This document shows, in pieces, positions 20,900 through 33,485 of a DNA stretch of 64,000 nt. A program made the translations under genes and the position numbers. This stretch comes from Diphasiastrum complanatum. Its lineage: Eukaryota > Streptophyta > Lycopodiopsida > Lycopodiales > Lycopodiaceae. Position 1 is the stretch's first letter. The number at the start of each line of letters is the position of its first letter. The DNA is taken from positions 24,745,106-24,809,105 of the forward strand of contig CM055100.1 of the NCBI GenBank assembly GCA_029204225.1, given 5' to 3'. The notes below the pieces were generated by a model. It was not told the origin of the DNA. It did no database searches and saw only the letters and a list, made by a program, of their open reading frames with translations.

Positions 20900-21480
20900 T
20901 TAGGTGGTAGATAAATGTTTGAAGTTAGGTATGTGTGGTTCACTGCAATTTTATTTAGCAAAAGAGGCAAGCGCGGAAGTGGAAAGCGTGTTGTGTGGAG
21001 GTAGATTTTCTGATTTTCAAAATAGCTTATATCTCACATTGTGTTTTTAACCTATGCAAGTATGTTGCATCAATTATGAACCTATTGGATTTTCATCCTT
21101 GTACGATACAAAAACATGTGAATATTCATTTAGGTTTTTCACAAGAGCTATATAGAATGGAGATATTGAAAAAATGTCTACATCTTTTTAAATTGTAGAC
21201 TAGAGTTGGGAAGAAAGAAATTACAGAACAGTTCCTTTCAATATTAACCGAGAAAACCATTATCCTTAATTTGACTTTCATATCAAACAAGTACTCAGAG
21301 AAAAACTGTTTTCAACCGTTAATCTCTGTTCTGGAGTACAAACTTTGGTTTGAAAAAGTACATTAAGAGATATATTTCCTCAACTGGGTTACACTCAACA
21401 CAAGTTAGTAACATCACCTTCATGTAAAACACTTACATGGACCACTGAGTGAAATATTCCCTAACTTAGGAGATTCAAAG
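20900..21480. other. Non-coding, nothing recognised
   Basis: AT-rich sequence; a 67-codon ORF at 20,995-21,198 has no motif. Confidence 0.5.
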
Positions 21481-21663
21481 TTAGAAATAATAATAATAAT
21501 TACAATCTGAAATTATCCACAAACTCTGGCAAACAATTTTGTTACATGTCATGTGTCTTGTGGCTCCCGAGTCAATATACCACGCTTGATCATCTTGATT
21601 AGATGACAATGTTGATATGAAGATGCTCAAGCAATAGGTATTGCAACAACTTCCACATTCCAA
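21481..21663 (-). pseudogene. Copia protease fragment
   Basis: The minus strand reads AWYIDSGATRHMT, the Copia retropepsin site, in a 60-codon stretch. Flanking sequence is too decayed to recognise other domains. Confidence 0.6.
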
Positions 21664-24600
21664 CTAGGAGTTCTATCTTCTTCAGATATGAGGGCTTCAT
21701 CAGTCCTAACAAGTGCGCCTATGGTATTCTGGATCGTAATCAATTCGAGATCTCCTTTTATCAACATATCAAAGGGTGTAGAATGTAGGAGCGCTTAAGT
21801 ATGTGACTCTATTCTATTCCATTAGTGGGATCAGCACACATCACTATGTGATGCCAACCATGTCAATCTATCTTTTGAAATGAGGTCTGCAAGCAACTTG
21901 CACTAAAATGTTATGACGGATTGCAAGTATTAAACAATGGCGGGAGTTAGATTGGATTCTTTGCTTGCACAGATTCATTCAAATGTCACTTCTTCTTTCA
22001 GTACGACTTCTTCTATCAAGATTGGTATTCTAGATCTCAAGGGATATTTTGTAGAGGGTGATCCTATCTGCTCACGGAGTTGCTGCTTGGGACCTACGTT
22101 TACTTGTCGTTTTATTCTGTCTGGTAAAGTTGTGGGATCAACGCTCTTCATGCGATGCTAACCACATACTAGCCATAACGTTTAGCTAGACTTCGTGTTT
22201 CATTGACTCTCTCAGTGTGAGTTCATCATTGGTCGTTTGTAGCTCTAACACAAGTCTTTCAGACGTTCTAAATTTCTCACCAATAACGCTCAACAAATGC
22301 AGACACAGATTGGATTCAACACATCCTACCAATTCCCTTAACATGAATTAGCTTCAGTGGTTTGTAGTAACCAACAGTAACAGGTCACTTTAAATTTCTC
22401 CTGGCAAACACATTAATGTTCACGGGAGAGACAACATAACCAGTTGACGAACAAATTTTTAACATGTAAACTTTTGTAGTCCAACAAAGGATTATGCACT
22501 TCTAGCACACGCACCAATGTTCGGGCAAATTTTGACCAGAGATTGGTCCAGCCAAAATGCCTTAATGAGGGAAGGACCCACACTGTCCTAACGCGAGTAA
22601 TCAGAGTCTTTGACCACTTCCAATCTCGGGAGCCCCACTGATCACCCCATACTCCCGGGTCAATGAGAGTTTTCTCTCAGAAATATGACCAGCGGGAGAT
22701 GGTAACTGACTCTTATTGGGTATTGTGTCCACTTTCTAGCAGGGATAGGTAGACTTTTGTGGAAGAATTCTGCAGTGACTTGTCATATGAAACCTAAAGC
22801 TGCTAGCTTTAACCGTCCGAGATATTCAATTCACCCTGACCCTATATTTCGTACAATTTTAGACATTTTTCCGTGTATTGTCTAACTGGTATTTCGATAT
22901 TCAAAATATTGAATGCTAACGTGAATTTGTATATTTTGTAATATCTACATAATAATTTGACATACAAACATTGTGGAAAGAATTATGCCAAGCTCAATAT
23001 TTGTTTTTATACTAAGTTTAAGATTTGTAAAACCCCTCTTTTCATGTTCTCTTGAGTTCCTATCATGCTCAAATACATATTATAGTACTTGTTTATATAC
23101 ATCATGATTTCTAGTTTTAATAGCAAATATTATATCGAGACCAAATTAGCTCATTCTCCTGAACACAAACTCAGGATGTCTTAGTTATGCGCACATTGTT
23201 ATTACTATTTGTATTGTACCAAAACAAAATAAAATGAGTTTCATTCGATATTAACTTACACATATAGAATTAAAAACTTGTGCACATATGATGGTACATA
23301 TAATTGGTAGTTCGTTAATACTATAGTATATACTTTGTTGTATAAAGTAAACTACTCGCATACACGTAATAATATGTATGTTTGTTTATATATCCACCAA
23401 TTTACATAATTTATCGATATTTTATTGCAAAACTCAATATATATCTTTATTCATTTCGAATGTCCAACTTAAAATATCCACATGCTGCTCGACAAAACAA
23501 CAATATATGTAAAAGGTTTTTATTTTATTTATATTTGGAAAATTCTACGTTACATAGAACCCCAAAGCTAAGGTTTCAATTGGTCCACATGGCAACGAAA
23601 ATAAGAAAAAAAAATAAAAAAACATCTTTTTCAAAGGCCTTCGTTGGGCTCTAAGTTTCTCTAATGGATAACAAAGCTTTTGCTTTCCAATCGGTATATG
23701 GGCAAATAATTATGACTGTTATCCTCACCTTGTACTACAATATTTGGCTTTTTCTTTCTCTTGTATTTTCTCATTTGTGCAGCCAATTGGACTTGAATTC
23801 CTGACCTTGTGCACAAGAAAGAAGTCCTAATGAACTCACTACTTAATGGAGGAAGAAGTATTTGGCTTTCTAGCACAGGTAGTTAGAAAGGTTTTCAATA
23901 ATTTGTTCCTCTCTAGTTTTACTTCATAAACTTTGTTCTGTCCGAGAGAACTGAGAAAGCATTTTCCAGTCCTATCAATTATGATTAATTTTGGAAATCT
24001 AATAACCTGCCTTTGGAGGCACCTGGATTCGTATGGATAGCTTGCCGAAAGATGTGAGTGGCCACACTCTATTAAGAAACTAGAATCAGAAATTAGAAAA
24101 TTCTGACAAAAATCCTAGAGAGAGAAAAAATGAACTAGGAGAACATGGAACCTCTAAAAAGTTGATGAACACTATCTCAAATCATTTTGAGCAGAACTAG
24201 AATCATTTAAAACTTTTTGAGATGATTGATTTGGGTATATGGGTTACTCAATTTGGATCAATATCAAGGAATTCATTTTAGAATAAAGATTCTAGAATTG
24301 TTTTATAGAGAAAAATTACGGTATTTCTAAAAAATTTGTAAACTTTAATTACTTTTGCATATGAACTCAGATTGCCATGCTTCAAAAAGCAAAAGTGATT
24401 TTTTCTCTACAATAAATCTCATGAAATGGATTAATCAAGAATTATAAAAAATAAAAACTTTGTTAATATATCTTTCCTCACTCCTGAGAGATTTAACTTT
24501 GTTAAAAAAAAACCTTACTACTGTCTCTAAGATTTAAGAATTCATACAAAGGTTTACCAAGCCTATCTCACAAATGGTAATAGTTTTAATTTTGGATGTT

Positions 24601-24800
24601 ACACCTTTTGTGACAGATATAATTCACCAATAAGTTTTCACCAATAAGAATTGATTTCTATCAAATTATAATTTTGCGATTGTGTTTTGTTTTGCAAGAC
24701 ATATAGACAATGTCTTCCATATTGCATAAAGAAAGGAGCCAATTTTTAGAGACGCGTCCTGAAGAGTACTTTATTGATGGTTTGTGATTGTTAAAATTGC
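21664..24800. other. Non-coding stretch, degraded
   Basis: No convincing gene. A less AT-rich block at about 22,480-22,850 may be the remains of the same element as the Copia protease fragment. Very AT-rich sequence follows from 22,860 to 23,600. The small ORFs at 21,937, 23,382 and 23,661 have no motifs. Confidence 0.5.
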
Positions 24801-24802
24801 GA

Positions 24803-25075
24803 ATTTTGAGAAACTGAGAAATTGAGATTCTCTAAGAAACTGAGATTCTGAGAAATTGAGAAATTGAGATAGATTTTGAGAAAATGAGATTTTGAAAATT
24901 TGAGATTCTGAGATTTTCATCATAAATGTTGTAAATAGTGATCTTAAATATTGTGAATACTAATTGTGAACATTGTGAATACGAATCGTGAATATTGATG
25001 TGAAATTGTGAATATTGAATACATATATTATGAGATGTGAATGTTTGTTGTGAATATTGATTTTGAATATTCTAA
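24803..25075. repeat. Degenerate minisatellite, GAGATT- and TTGTGAATA-type units
   Basis: From 24,803 to about 24,915 the strand is built of GAGATTCTGA / GAGAAATT / GAGATTTTGA variants. From about 24,950 to 25,075 the unit changes to TTGTGAATATT or TTGTGAATACN, repeated about ten times with errors. Confidence 0.8.
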
Positions 25076-26818
25076 AATACCAAAATATTTTACAACGTAA
25101 TCGTGATTAATATGGACTTTTGAAAATACAAATTATGAATGTTAAAACGTGATTATTATGGATTTTCACCGTCTTTTCATTTCTATTGAATCATCATATT
25201 CCGTCGATGAGCAAATGTTGTGCAATGGCTTTTGCTAAGTTTAAGAGAAACTTAACTTCCTTGCATTTTATTCTACATCACTGTGGGCTATACAACAGCG
25301 GAGTGCCAATTGATTGACTAGACCACTCTTGTTCACACTTGCCATCATTTCTTGCTACCCTGTTGAGACTTCTGCAAATAACGGCTAGTGGATGTGAGGG
25401 TCGAACAACCACTTACGACATTTTATTATATATGACTAGTACTTCTATAACAAAAAGCTTAAACAAGTGATTCTAGCAAGCCACATAGGCCTCTTTATTT
25501 GCGTACCAGATTTTACTTTTTGTTATGTTTATGATCTATTTGTCTCAAGACTCCGAAGTGCCCAGTTCGAGAGTTTCTGGCATGTGCGGGTATCATGATA
25601 TATAAGGTACATTGCTTTAAAAATATCTGAAGAAAACGTTCATTATCATTTATATCGATACCTTTGTATCTGAAAAGCAGTAGTTCCAAAAATTTCTGAT
25701 CAACCTTCTAATTTGTATCATGCATTTTGTTGAAATGAAAAGCTTATTGATCCTCTAGAAAGTTTATTCAGTTTCTTTTGGTAATAAGAATTACTTTGCC
25801 TAATATGAAATCACCAAAAATGTATCTTTTTTTCGAGAAGCATTCTGATTAATGTTTTGATCATCAAAGTGTATCCCTTCTCCTGTATAAAAACTACGAT
25901 GGAAAGAAAGATGTCTATTATTTTTTCATGTGAAGAAGTTGAAAGGTCGGTAGATTTGAGGTGAGATTATGCTGAACTCTCAATCGATTCTTTAAGTCTG
26001 TGTCCATTTAGGACACGTTCACATATTTAAGCTAATAGATCCTTCCCATTTTGATTAGGCAAGGTGAGAGTCAAGAATTCCATTCCATTACTTTTTTGTT
26101 CTCGAGTTCTGTTTCCATCAATACTCAGTCTGAGCAAGTTATAAGAGCACATCAGCCTGAACAACTTGTATATAAGACCATTTTTCCAAATGCCAAAGTG
26201 CACCTTTGGAGAAGTATAGAAATCTAGCATGTTGGTGTGCTCTTATATACAGTTGTTCAGTGGTGTGTTCAAGTCAGACATTCTTGCATCTATTTATAAT
26301 GGATCTGAAAAAGGATGTAAACTTTTTGATCAAAAGGTGGTGGAATCTTTGCTACATCTTTAAGACTGGACTACATTGTTGAACCTTTATTGAGTAGGAA
26401 GAAGTTGCAAACCGCAGTTGATTTTCTTTGTTCTGTAGCTACTAGCCATCATCTTGGGACAATATGCTTGGCCCTTTGAAGAAGTGAAGGAACTTAGCTT
26501 GATTCTAATACCCCTCAGCCTCTAGGAAGCGGCTAAAAAGTGTGCGTTAATGTTAACACTCTTCCATAATAACGTGTATATTTGCATCACAAGAAAGGGT
26601 CATACATGCACCTAGAAAAGAGATGTTTGAAGCCTCTAGTGAAGCACATGCTAAGATTGTATTCATTTCCTTTAAACTTAGCACATTTAAACTCCAATTG
26701 TTTAACTCAACTAAAATCCTTTAAACATCACAATTTGAAAAGACCTTCATCTTAGTCTTGATAAAAGAGGCCAGAAAAAAGTATCTTAGGAGAGGCAATG
26801 TTCCATGCCCACTAATAT
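25076..26818. other. Non-coding stretch, nothing recognised
   Basis: AT-rich, no domain motif in either strand. Confidence 0.5.
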
Positions 26819-27199
26819 CTACAAAAAAAATGCATAGGATTTCAACAATGATAGATTATGTGCGAGAGATAGAGAGATGGAGATCATGCAACTTGCACAT
26901 GCAACCTCTTCTTTTTTATATGGTTTCCCTTCGGAACCCTTCGGAATTGCCACAGTCAACATTCCATTTTTTAGTTCAGCATTAATCTCTTCCACATGTA
27001 CACCTTTTGGAAGGATGAGATGGGTTGTGTATAATGCACTATCTTTGCGTGGTTCATCCTTGTGTTCACCTCTAATCACCAAATTTCCATTCTTTAGGTG
27101 GATCTTGATGTCATTCTTTTCGAAACCTGGCATGTCCACTCTCAGTATACTATTGACCTTTTGAAATGTCTCTGTGTCAAGCCAGAATGAGAAGACTTC
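26819..27199 (-). pseudogene. Small heat-shock protein (alpha-crystallin domain), partial
   Basis: An open stretch of about 126 codons contains RVDMPGFEKNDIKIHLKNG, NLVIRGEHKDE, LILPKGVHVEEINAELKNG and MLTVAIPKG. This is the order of beta-strands of the plant HSP20/alpha-crystallin domain: the DMPG start, the L-V-I-x-G-E strand, the A-E-L-K-N-G-x-L-x-V-x-I-P-K end. These proteins are ATP-independent chaperones. The frame is closed upstream by TGA at 27200-27202, so the N-terminal arm is absent or on an unseen exon. The usual C-terminal I-x-I/V tail is missing; the frame runs on into a low-complexity Ser/Leu tail. It could be a dead copy or one exon of a gene. Confidence 0.72.
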
Positions 27200-27202
27200 T
27201 CA

Positions 27203-27880
27203 TAGACTGTAGAGTACCATTCCCACAATATTAATTTGGTAAGAACGAATCATGAAGTCAATTTTGGCATCGCAAAGTTGCATAATTCTACCAAAGACTC
27301 CAAAAAATTTCTATTTTTTTGCTCATCTTTGGTGTAACTTGCATTCTACTTTCTATCAGCACTAACCATCGTCTTGCAAAATGCCCATTCCTCCATATGT
27401 TTTCTTGTTATGGTGGAGAAGGCCGAAGTGCGTAAATGTAGTATAATTGGAAGATTGAAGATAAAAAAGATAGCGCTAGCCAAATCTCCAGATTGACAAC
27501 AGTCTCACTGGATCAAAAACCTCCTTCCAAAAACTTGGCACTTACAACACAACGTGTAACTATTTATACGGTGGAGTTTCTCCCCTCTACATATTTTCAC
27601 CTTCATATACAATCGAATCTATGGAGATCAAGGTAGATACAAATAAATCTGCCAAAAGTTAATAGCATGCCACGTGCATTCAATTGTTGCTATCATCATT
27701 GCAAAGAAACTCGCAAAACTCGCAAGTGATTTACTCACAAAAGGTCAAAACTCCAGTTTATTGGGCTATCTTCTGACAGATGTTACATTGCAGCAGTTGA
27801 ACCACTGCCCACAACCACTGCCCAAAGATTTGAGACATGTTAATGCTTCTAGATAAAACATGAGAGACTCCAACAGCACC
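27203..27880. other. Non-coding stretch, nothing recognised
   Basis: No ORF with a motif; possible upstream region of the heat-shock fragment. TATTTATACGG near 27,552 is TATA-like but reads away from it. Confidence 0.4.
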
Positions 27881-29394
27881 AACTAAGAAGACCAAGCATG
27901 CTTCTAAGTCTACGTCACAAGACGCACCTCACACAGATTCTCAAAAGAGAAAACTTTCATCCTCTCCACAAGGGCCACCTCCAAAGCAACTAAACACCGG
28001 CATAATAAAGCTTACTTGAGAAAGCAACCCACGTCCTCGGCATTACAAAAAGATCTTTCTGCTGAAGAATCTTCTACTCATCAGGAAGACACCACCACCC
28101 AGGCCCAACAACCACAAACATGACAAGTTAGGACAAAGAACAAGATGCAAGCAAAGAGACCTCCTCTAGATGAGATAGACACTGACAAAACTGAATCCGG
28201 AGGAGAAAAGCTCCTCGGACAACCCAGATCCAAGAAAACAACCGCACAGTCTCAACAGACTATCTCTGGGTCAACAGATTCACAAGATGAGAACTCCTCC
28301 TCAAATACGACATCACAAGAGCACTCCTAACCACCTCATGTTGTCGATGGTGCAGACACATCCATAGCTGCCAACACAACAGTTGACTCCCAGATTATTC
28401 CACCAACATCAGTTGCAACCCCACCGTTGTTGGACAATATGCCAACACCGCCACGTTCACCAACTACACAAGTAGTATAGGCAAATCCATTGGCAACCAC
28501 TTTTTAGCAAGCCGACTTGCCAAAGCCAACCGATGCAAATGTGCAGCTCCTCCCACAATCCCCACAACAACAATTTTGGGAGGGGAGAGAGATGGGAATG
28601 ACATTCCCAAAGAGACGACAACAACTGAAGCACCGCAAGAGCAGGCGAAGCAGGTCCATATTATCACGGACAATTCATCTTATTTTGATGCTAAAGATCT
28701 GATCGAAATAGAAGAGGACACCGATGAGAGGAAGGAAGACTAGCCTGGAGGAAGCCAACTTGTACCTAACACCATTGCCACTTCCACCCAACCTGCCACT
28801 CCATCCATCACTCTCACACCCACTACCACGGTTTCTATCCCTCCATCTTCGCCATTACCACCCCCACAACCCTCTCAAGTGTTGTTCTTTGAACTAACGC
28901 CACCTCACCACACCTTCGATAAGTATCCCATACTTGCCAATCCCAGAGAACTTCTAGAGGTGGCCAAGCGAACCGTACAGAGTCTTTCTAAGACCAGCTA
29001 CCATTTACATTGGTTGGTGAGCCAACACAAGGAATTGGAAAACAAGGTCAAGCAGCAGAAACGAGTTATAGTAGAGCAGCATATGCAAATCAAGAAAAAA
29101 GAAGACGAGGTTGAGGAGAAGAAGATATCAATTATGGAGTTGCAAGCCACCATGGGCAAGCAAGCTGAAGAGCTTAATGAAGTTCAAAATCAACTTAAGC
29201 AACAGATGAGCCAAATCGACCAAGCTCGAGACGGATCGTCAGGAGCAATGATAGTTGATAGCCCTCTTGTGAATCCAAAAGACATTCTACTACAACCCCC
29301 TCAAGCCTCGACAATCAAAATGGAAAAGTACATCAGGCTTATTCAAGAGAGAGAGGCCGACAAGAAGAATTTTGAAGGAGCTGCTAAAAAACAG

Positions 29395-29436
<42 letters not shown>

Positions 29437-30600
29437 TCATTCAAGAGTCCCAGAAGAACTTGGAAGAAATGACGAAGGAACTGCAAAAGGTTTTGGACAA
29501 AGTGAACCAACTTTGGAACACTGTGTGCAAGGCCCAAGTAGGAAATTTTGAACAGAAGCCAAGGGATAAAGATGGAGATGACGGTGCTGCTGGACATAAT
29601 GGGTCCACTTATCAGTTGGATGGTAGTTTAGGATCAGATAGAAAGGAAACCGAAGCCATCTTCGGGAGTCTCTCAGCCCCTCCACCTAGCTATAAGACTT
29701 CTCGCTTCTCCATGTTTGATTTTTCCCAAACCTTCGTGCCCACACACTTCGTTCCCCAACCATCACTTCTCTATCCGCATCTGAGTCGACCATTGAGACT
29801 GCACCAAGGACCTAGACATACAAAGCCCAATGAGACGAGTTCGTAAAACAGCTTAGCTCTCCCATCACTGTTGCGTATAATCTTGTCAAGAATCCCATAC
29901 CTGGTCAACCGACCAAGTTCATGCCATCCTCACCGGATCACAACCCACCCGACCGACCTGAAATCAATACCGATATTGGAGAATTTGACGACCCCCAAGA
30001 TGAGCAACCGAATCCTCAAAGGGTTTCACCACAACCTACAGGTTTCAACGCAAGTGAAGTTGATTCCTCAACCAGTGAAAGGGCTAGAAAGGAAGACAAA
30101 GGTGCCAAGGCCCTTGATGAATATTTGGCAAGACCCCCGCAAAGGCAAAAGCCAATCCAACAAATCGAGCCAAAATCCAAGATCGTCGATACTCGAGAGT
30201 CCAAGAAGTTTGGAAGGAAATATCCTCGAAGCATGAGGGGCGAGAAAGATGACTAGGACCAGAGCAAGTATTCTATGAGGTCAGAAATCATTGCCGCTTT
30301 GCAGCCACAGTCAGAATGGAGGAACAAGGTCCTAAAAGATAATAGGAGGCTCCATGAGTATCTAAGGGCACCCTCTTGGAAAAGGATTGACCCTTTTTAC
30401 ATGCCTATCAAGAGAAGAAATCCATGGCCAACGGAATGACCGAGAGATGAAGCTATCAATTGGCCAGTAATTACAGGGATCTCAAAGAGCTCAATGTTCA
30501 GCAACTTGAGGTTGCAGCTGATGGGGCAAGGGAGATAGAAGAACGCGAATGGAGAAGAGAACAGGAATATTGCGGAACAGCTCTCCCATTACAATCAGCT
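27880..30600 (+). pseudogene. Degraded coiled-coil ORF, probably of a retroelement
   Basis: A series of plus-strand frames is interrupted by stops and frameshifts. The first part (to about 28,860) is low-complexity Ser/Thr/Pro/Gln-rich. The best frame, 28879-29472, reads LANPRELLEVAKRTVQSLSK, then LENKVKQQKRVIVEQHMQI and MGKQAEELNEVQNQLKQQM, clear coiled-coil heptads. An A39 tract at 29395-29433 gives an artificial Lys run. Beyond it the frame resumes LQKVLDKVNQLWNTVCKAQ and, at 29,921-30,256, a charged Pro-rich tail. No enzyme motif was found. It resembles in style the coiled-coil ORF at 11-12.9 kb. Confidence 0.4.
29395..29433. repeat. A39 homopolymer
   Basis: 39 consecutive A bases inside the coiled-coil frame. 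Could be slippage or a poly-A tail of an inserted retroposed sequence. Confidence 0.9.
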
Positions 30601-33012
30601 CCTAGATGCAAAAATAGTCTAATAGAAAGCTTATGCTAAATATAATCATAGCTTTAAGTGTTCTAATTGCCCAACGAAATCTTAAAAATTAATTCATACT
30701 CACAAAAACGAGAGTACAGTCCACCGAAGAGATTAGAAATGGTTTGTGTGTGTGTGTGGTACTACTGAATCTGAAATAGATTGAAATAGCAGTGTGATAG
30801 CGTAAGTTCCTCAAGCGTCAAAGATAGCCATCGTCTGATTAGAAACTGAGGAGTCATAGGCGTCCGTGTTCTGATCAGAGTGAGTGAACAAATGTTATCA
30901 ACAACAATAGAGTGCATTCAATCACAACAAGCATTCATCTACATTATACACAGATAGAAAAACGTATTGCTGCAATATTACACTAAAGCACAACAATGAC
31001 AACTACAACCAGAATGACGACGTAACTAGGAGGCTCAAAGTCATTCATCTCATGGATGGAGCGTCTCAAGTAATCTGTGCTGGGATGATCTATTTATAGA
31101 TTGCATCCATGTATTAACTACATTAAATGTTTGTCACCTAATTAGGTAAGTCGTTGTACTTGGAATTATATGGCTTTTGGACAACTGTACATAGTGTATA
31201 TTGTCAACGAACTAGGAATGTTGACGCGGACAAGGACATCACAAATTCTCTCACTTCGCATTTTACATGAAGTGATTTTCTCTCACTTCGCAAATTTCGG
31301 GAAGTGGCTGGAAACATTCCTCGTTCAAACTAGACGACCTTTGGCATTTTTCTCTCTCTTCGGGATTTTGCAAAAAAGCCAAAGGTGTTTTAAAACAGTT
31401 CAACTCTTCAAAGTAGATAACCTTTAGAAATTTTTTCTCTCTTCGCATTTTTGCGAAAAAGTCGAAGGTATTTGTTGAACTTTGAACTCTGCCAAAATAG
31501 TCTAAACTTTGAACTTTTGTAAAATAGTTTAAACTGTTGAACTATGCTAGTTTCGCATTTCGGGGAAATGCGAAAAAGACGACACTATGAAAAACATAGT
31601 TCATTTATGTAGACTGTCATGAAAGTAATGTATCTCTTCAGACTCGTTCTAAATGCTAATTTTGTGGAAGTCCTTGAAGATGGCCAAGTCTTCAATGATT
31701 TCAAATAATAGAACTTAACATCTAAACTTGAAATTATGACAGGATTGGTTCCCTTTGCTGGAGATTAACCGGAAGCCCGTTGTAGACGTTTTTCAAATAA
31801 ATTGGCTATCTAAGTTTGTGATTCTTGCAGGTATCAGATGAGCAAACATAGAACCAAAGTTGGTTTCACCTGACCCTAGATCAATGATCAATAAACGTGC
31901 AGGAAGAATCATGAAATAGAAATTAGTCATTCACCAAGGAGACAACTGTGGACTGGTAACTACTAATTGATGCAAATATCATAATGACGTCCATCTATTT
32001 TTCTTCTAATTTGTTCAATCTGTAGTGTAACGTAGTTGGTGCTCTTCTTTTCAATTCTTGCCCCCACTCTCTCTTCTTCCAAGAGTTTATTTCTCCCGAG
32101 GCATGATCTTTTCGAGAGAAACCTTAGTTAACCATGACTGTAACCAGAGCGGTTTTGTATTTGAACTACTGCGGGCAGCACTTCTTGTATTATAATTTTT
32201 AATTTTGATGAATTCGTCCATCCTACGTGGCATTTCTTATAGGGCCCTTTTGTGCTCAGGAATTCCTGTAATGAGCTCACCAATGGAAGACTATAAATAT
32301 TTGTTCAGTAAAATTCAATAGAAGTTATTTGATTGGCTATATATTATGCCAAAAGTGGCTTTTTTAAATAGTACGAGTACTTTTTGCACCTTCCTAAAAT
32401 TGGGACTCCTTGAAGAATGAGATTATTGGAATGCAACATATGCCGAGCTTATCGTGAATCGAACATAAACTATTTTCAAATATTTAATTGAAATTGATTT
32501 GGCTCAATTTTGATGAAAACTTACACTATAGTCATGCTTTCTCAATAATGCAAAATATCTCATTTGAATAGTTCTTATGTATACAAACTAACGTACTTTA
32601 GGGGCTCATTAATTGTTAAATATTGACATTTGAGGACCTTGCAAAGATCTATCAAGACCAACATGCATGAGAATTTGCACAAAATCAATCAAGGCTAGAT
32701 CAACTCAGATTTTCAAGGGCTATCTAACACATTTTGAATCAAGGCAAGAGCTCTATCACACAAAAGGTTAACATCATTCAAAGTCAAGGAAGTTTTTACA
32801 TCCACTTGAAAAAACTAAGTAAAATTCACTATGGAAGAGCCAAACGAGCACCTTGCTCTTGGGTAGAGAGAGAGAAAATAAGCTAGCTCTCGAATAGAGA
32901 GAATAGAACAAAGAATATGCAAGTCAAAAATTTGTATGTACAATGAGAGCACACTTCCATATAGTAGTGGCTTGAGTTCTTGTTTCAAAAACAAATGTAA
33001 AAACGTCTAACA
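30600..33012. other. Non-coding stretch with LTR-like and hairpin-rich parts
   Basis: At 30,617-31,160 the sequence resembles an LTR (CTATTTATAG at 31,090, palindromic TATA-like), but I could not find a partner. The hairpin cluster at 31,240-31,590 is listed separately. 31,600-33,012 holds nothing recognised. Confidence 0.4.
31240..31590. repeat. Cluster of short hairpins with CTTCGC/GCGAAG arms
   Basis: Motifs recur at irregular spacing: GAAGTG...CACTTCGC...GGAAGTG near 31,268-31,307; TTCGCATTTTTGCGAA, a perfect palindrome-loop at 31,442-31,457; and TTTCGCATTTC/GAAATGCGAAA, an 11-bp inverted repeat at 31,551-31,575 with a 3-nt loop. T/C-rich spacers (TTTTCTCTC) separate them. Confidence 0.7.
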
Positions 33013-33140
33013 ATGATTGGACCTCATAGGTTGCACCTCTCATCATGATTGGACCCCTAGATTTGCACACCTCATGATGATTGGACCTCATGATTTTCAC
33101 CTCACAATATGATTGGGCCTCATGATGTGCACTTGTGGAA
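33013..33140. repeat. Four exact-period 32-bp tandem repeats
   Basis: Units begin ATGATTGGACC (last one GGGCC) at 33013, 33045, 33077 and 33109. Each is exactly 32 bp; units differ by substitutions only. They immediately precede the Copia gag fragment. Confidence 0.9.
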
Positions 33141-33485
33141 GTAGTTTTGAATGGCTTAAGTAGTGATTTTACTAGCCTTGTCCAAAGCTATGCCATCATG
33201 GGAAAGTTGCCTACACTTAGAGACCTCCAAAGTGTGTTGATGGCCGAGGAGAGTAGGAAGGCTCACATCAAAGCAAGGATGGAGAGGCTCTCCATCAACC
33301 TTATTTTTCAAGAGCAAAGGCAAAGCAAAGAGCAAGGGAGGAGCATTCAAAAAGGAGCAATCAAAGGATGGAGATCAAGGAGGATCTACATCATCACAAG
33401 TCAAGCCGTGCAAAAGGCATCCCTTCCCTACATTTGTGTGGGATCATGTTTGCAGGCTACAAGTAATGTTTCCAACTATAGATAA
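33135..33485 (+). pseudogene. Copia gag fragment
   Basis: VLNGLSSDFTSLVQSYAIMG and LPTLRDLQSVLMAEESR match the second half of Copia Gag (compare MNELSEDFDTIVQSYAV in the element at 17.4 kb). After about 33,300 a frameshift leads into Ser/Lys-rich sequence. The start is inside the last tandem repeat unit; the gag N-terminus is missing. Confidence 0.65.

Noticed and set aside
22480-22850. Organellar DNA insertion
   Set aside because: The block is less AT-rich than its surroundings, but no plastid or mitochondrial gene could be recognised.
26758-27164. Plus-strand ORFs over the heat-shock fragment
   Set aside because: They are antisense to a clear alpha-crystallin domain on the minus strand.
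29343-29685. Minus-strand ORFs with poly-Phe
   Set aside because: Reverse reading of the A39 tract and coiled-coil frame.
33013-33140. CRISPR-like array (32-bp units)
   Set aside because: The units are contiguous with no unique spacers, and this is a plant nuclear sequence. It is an ordinary tandem repeat.
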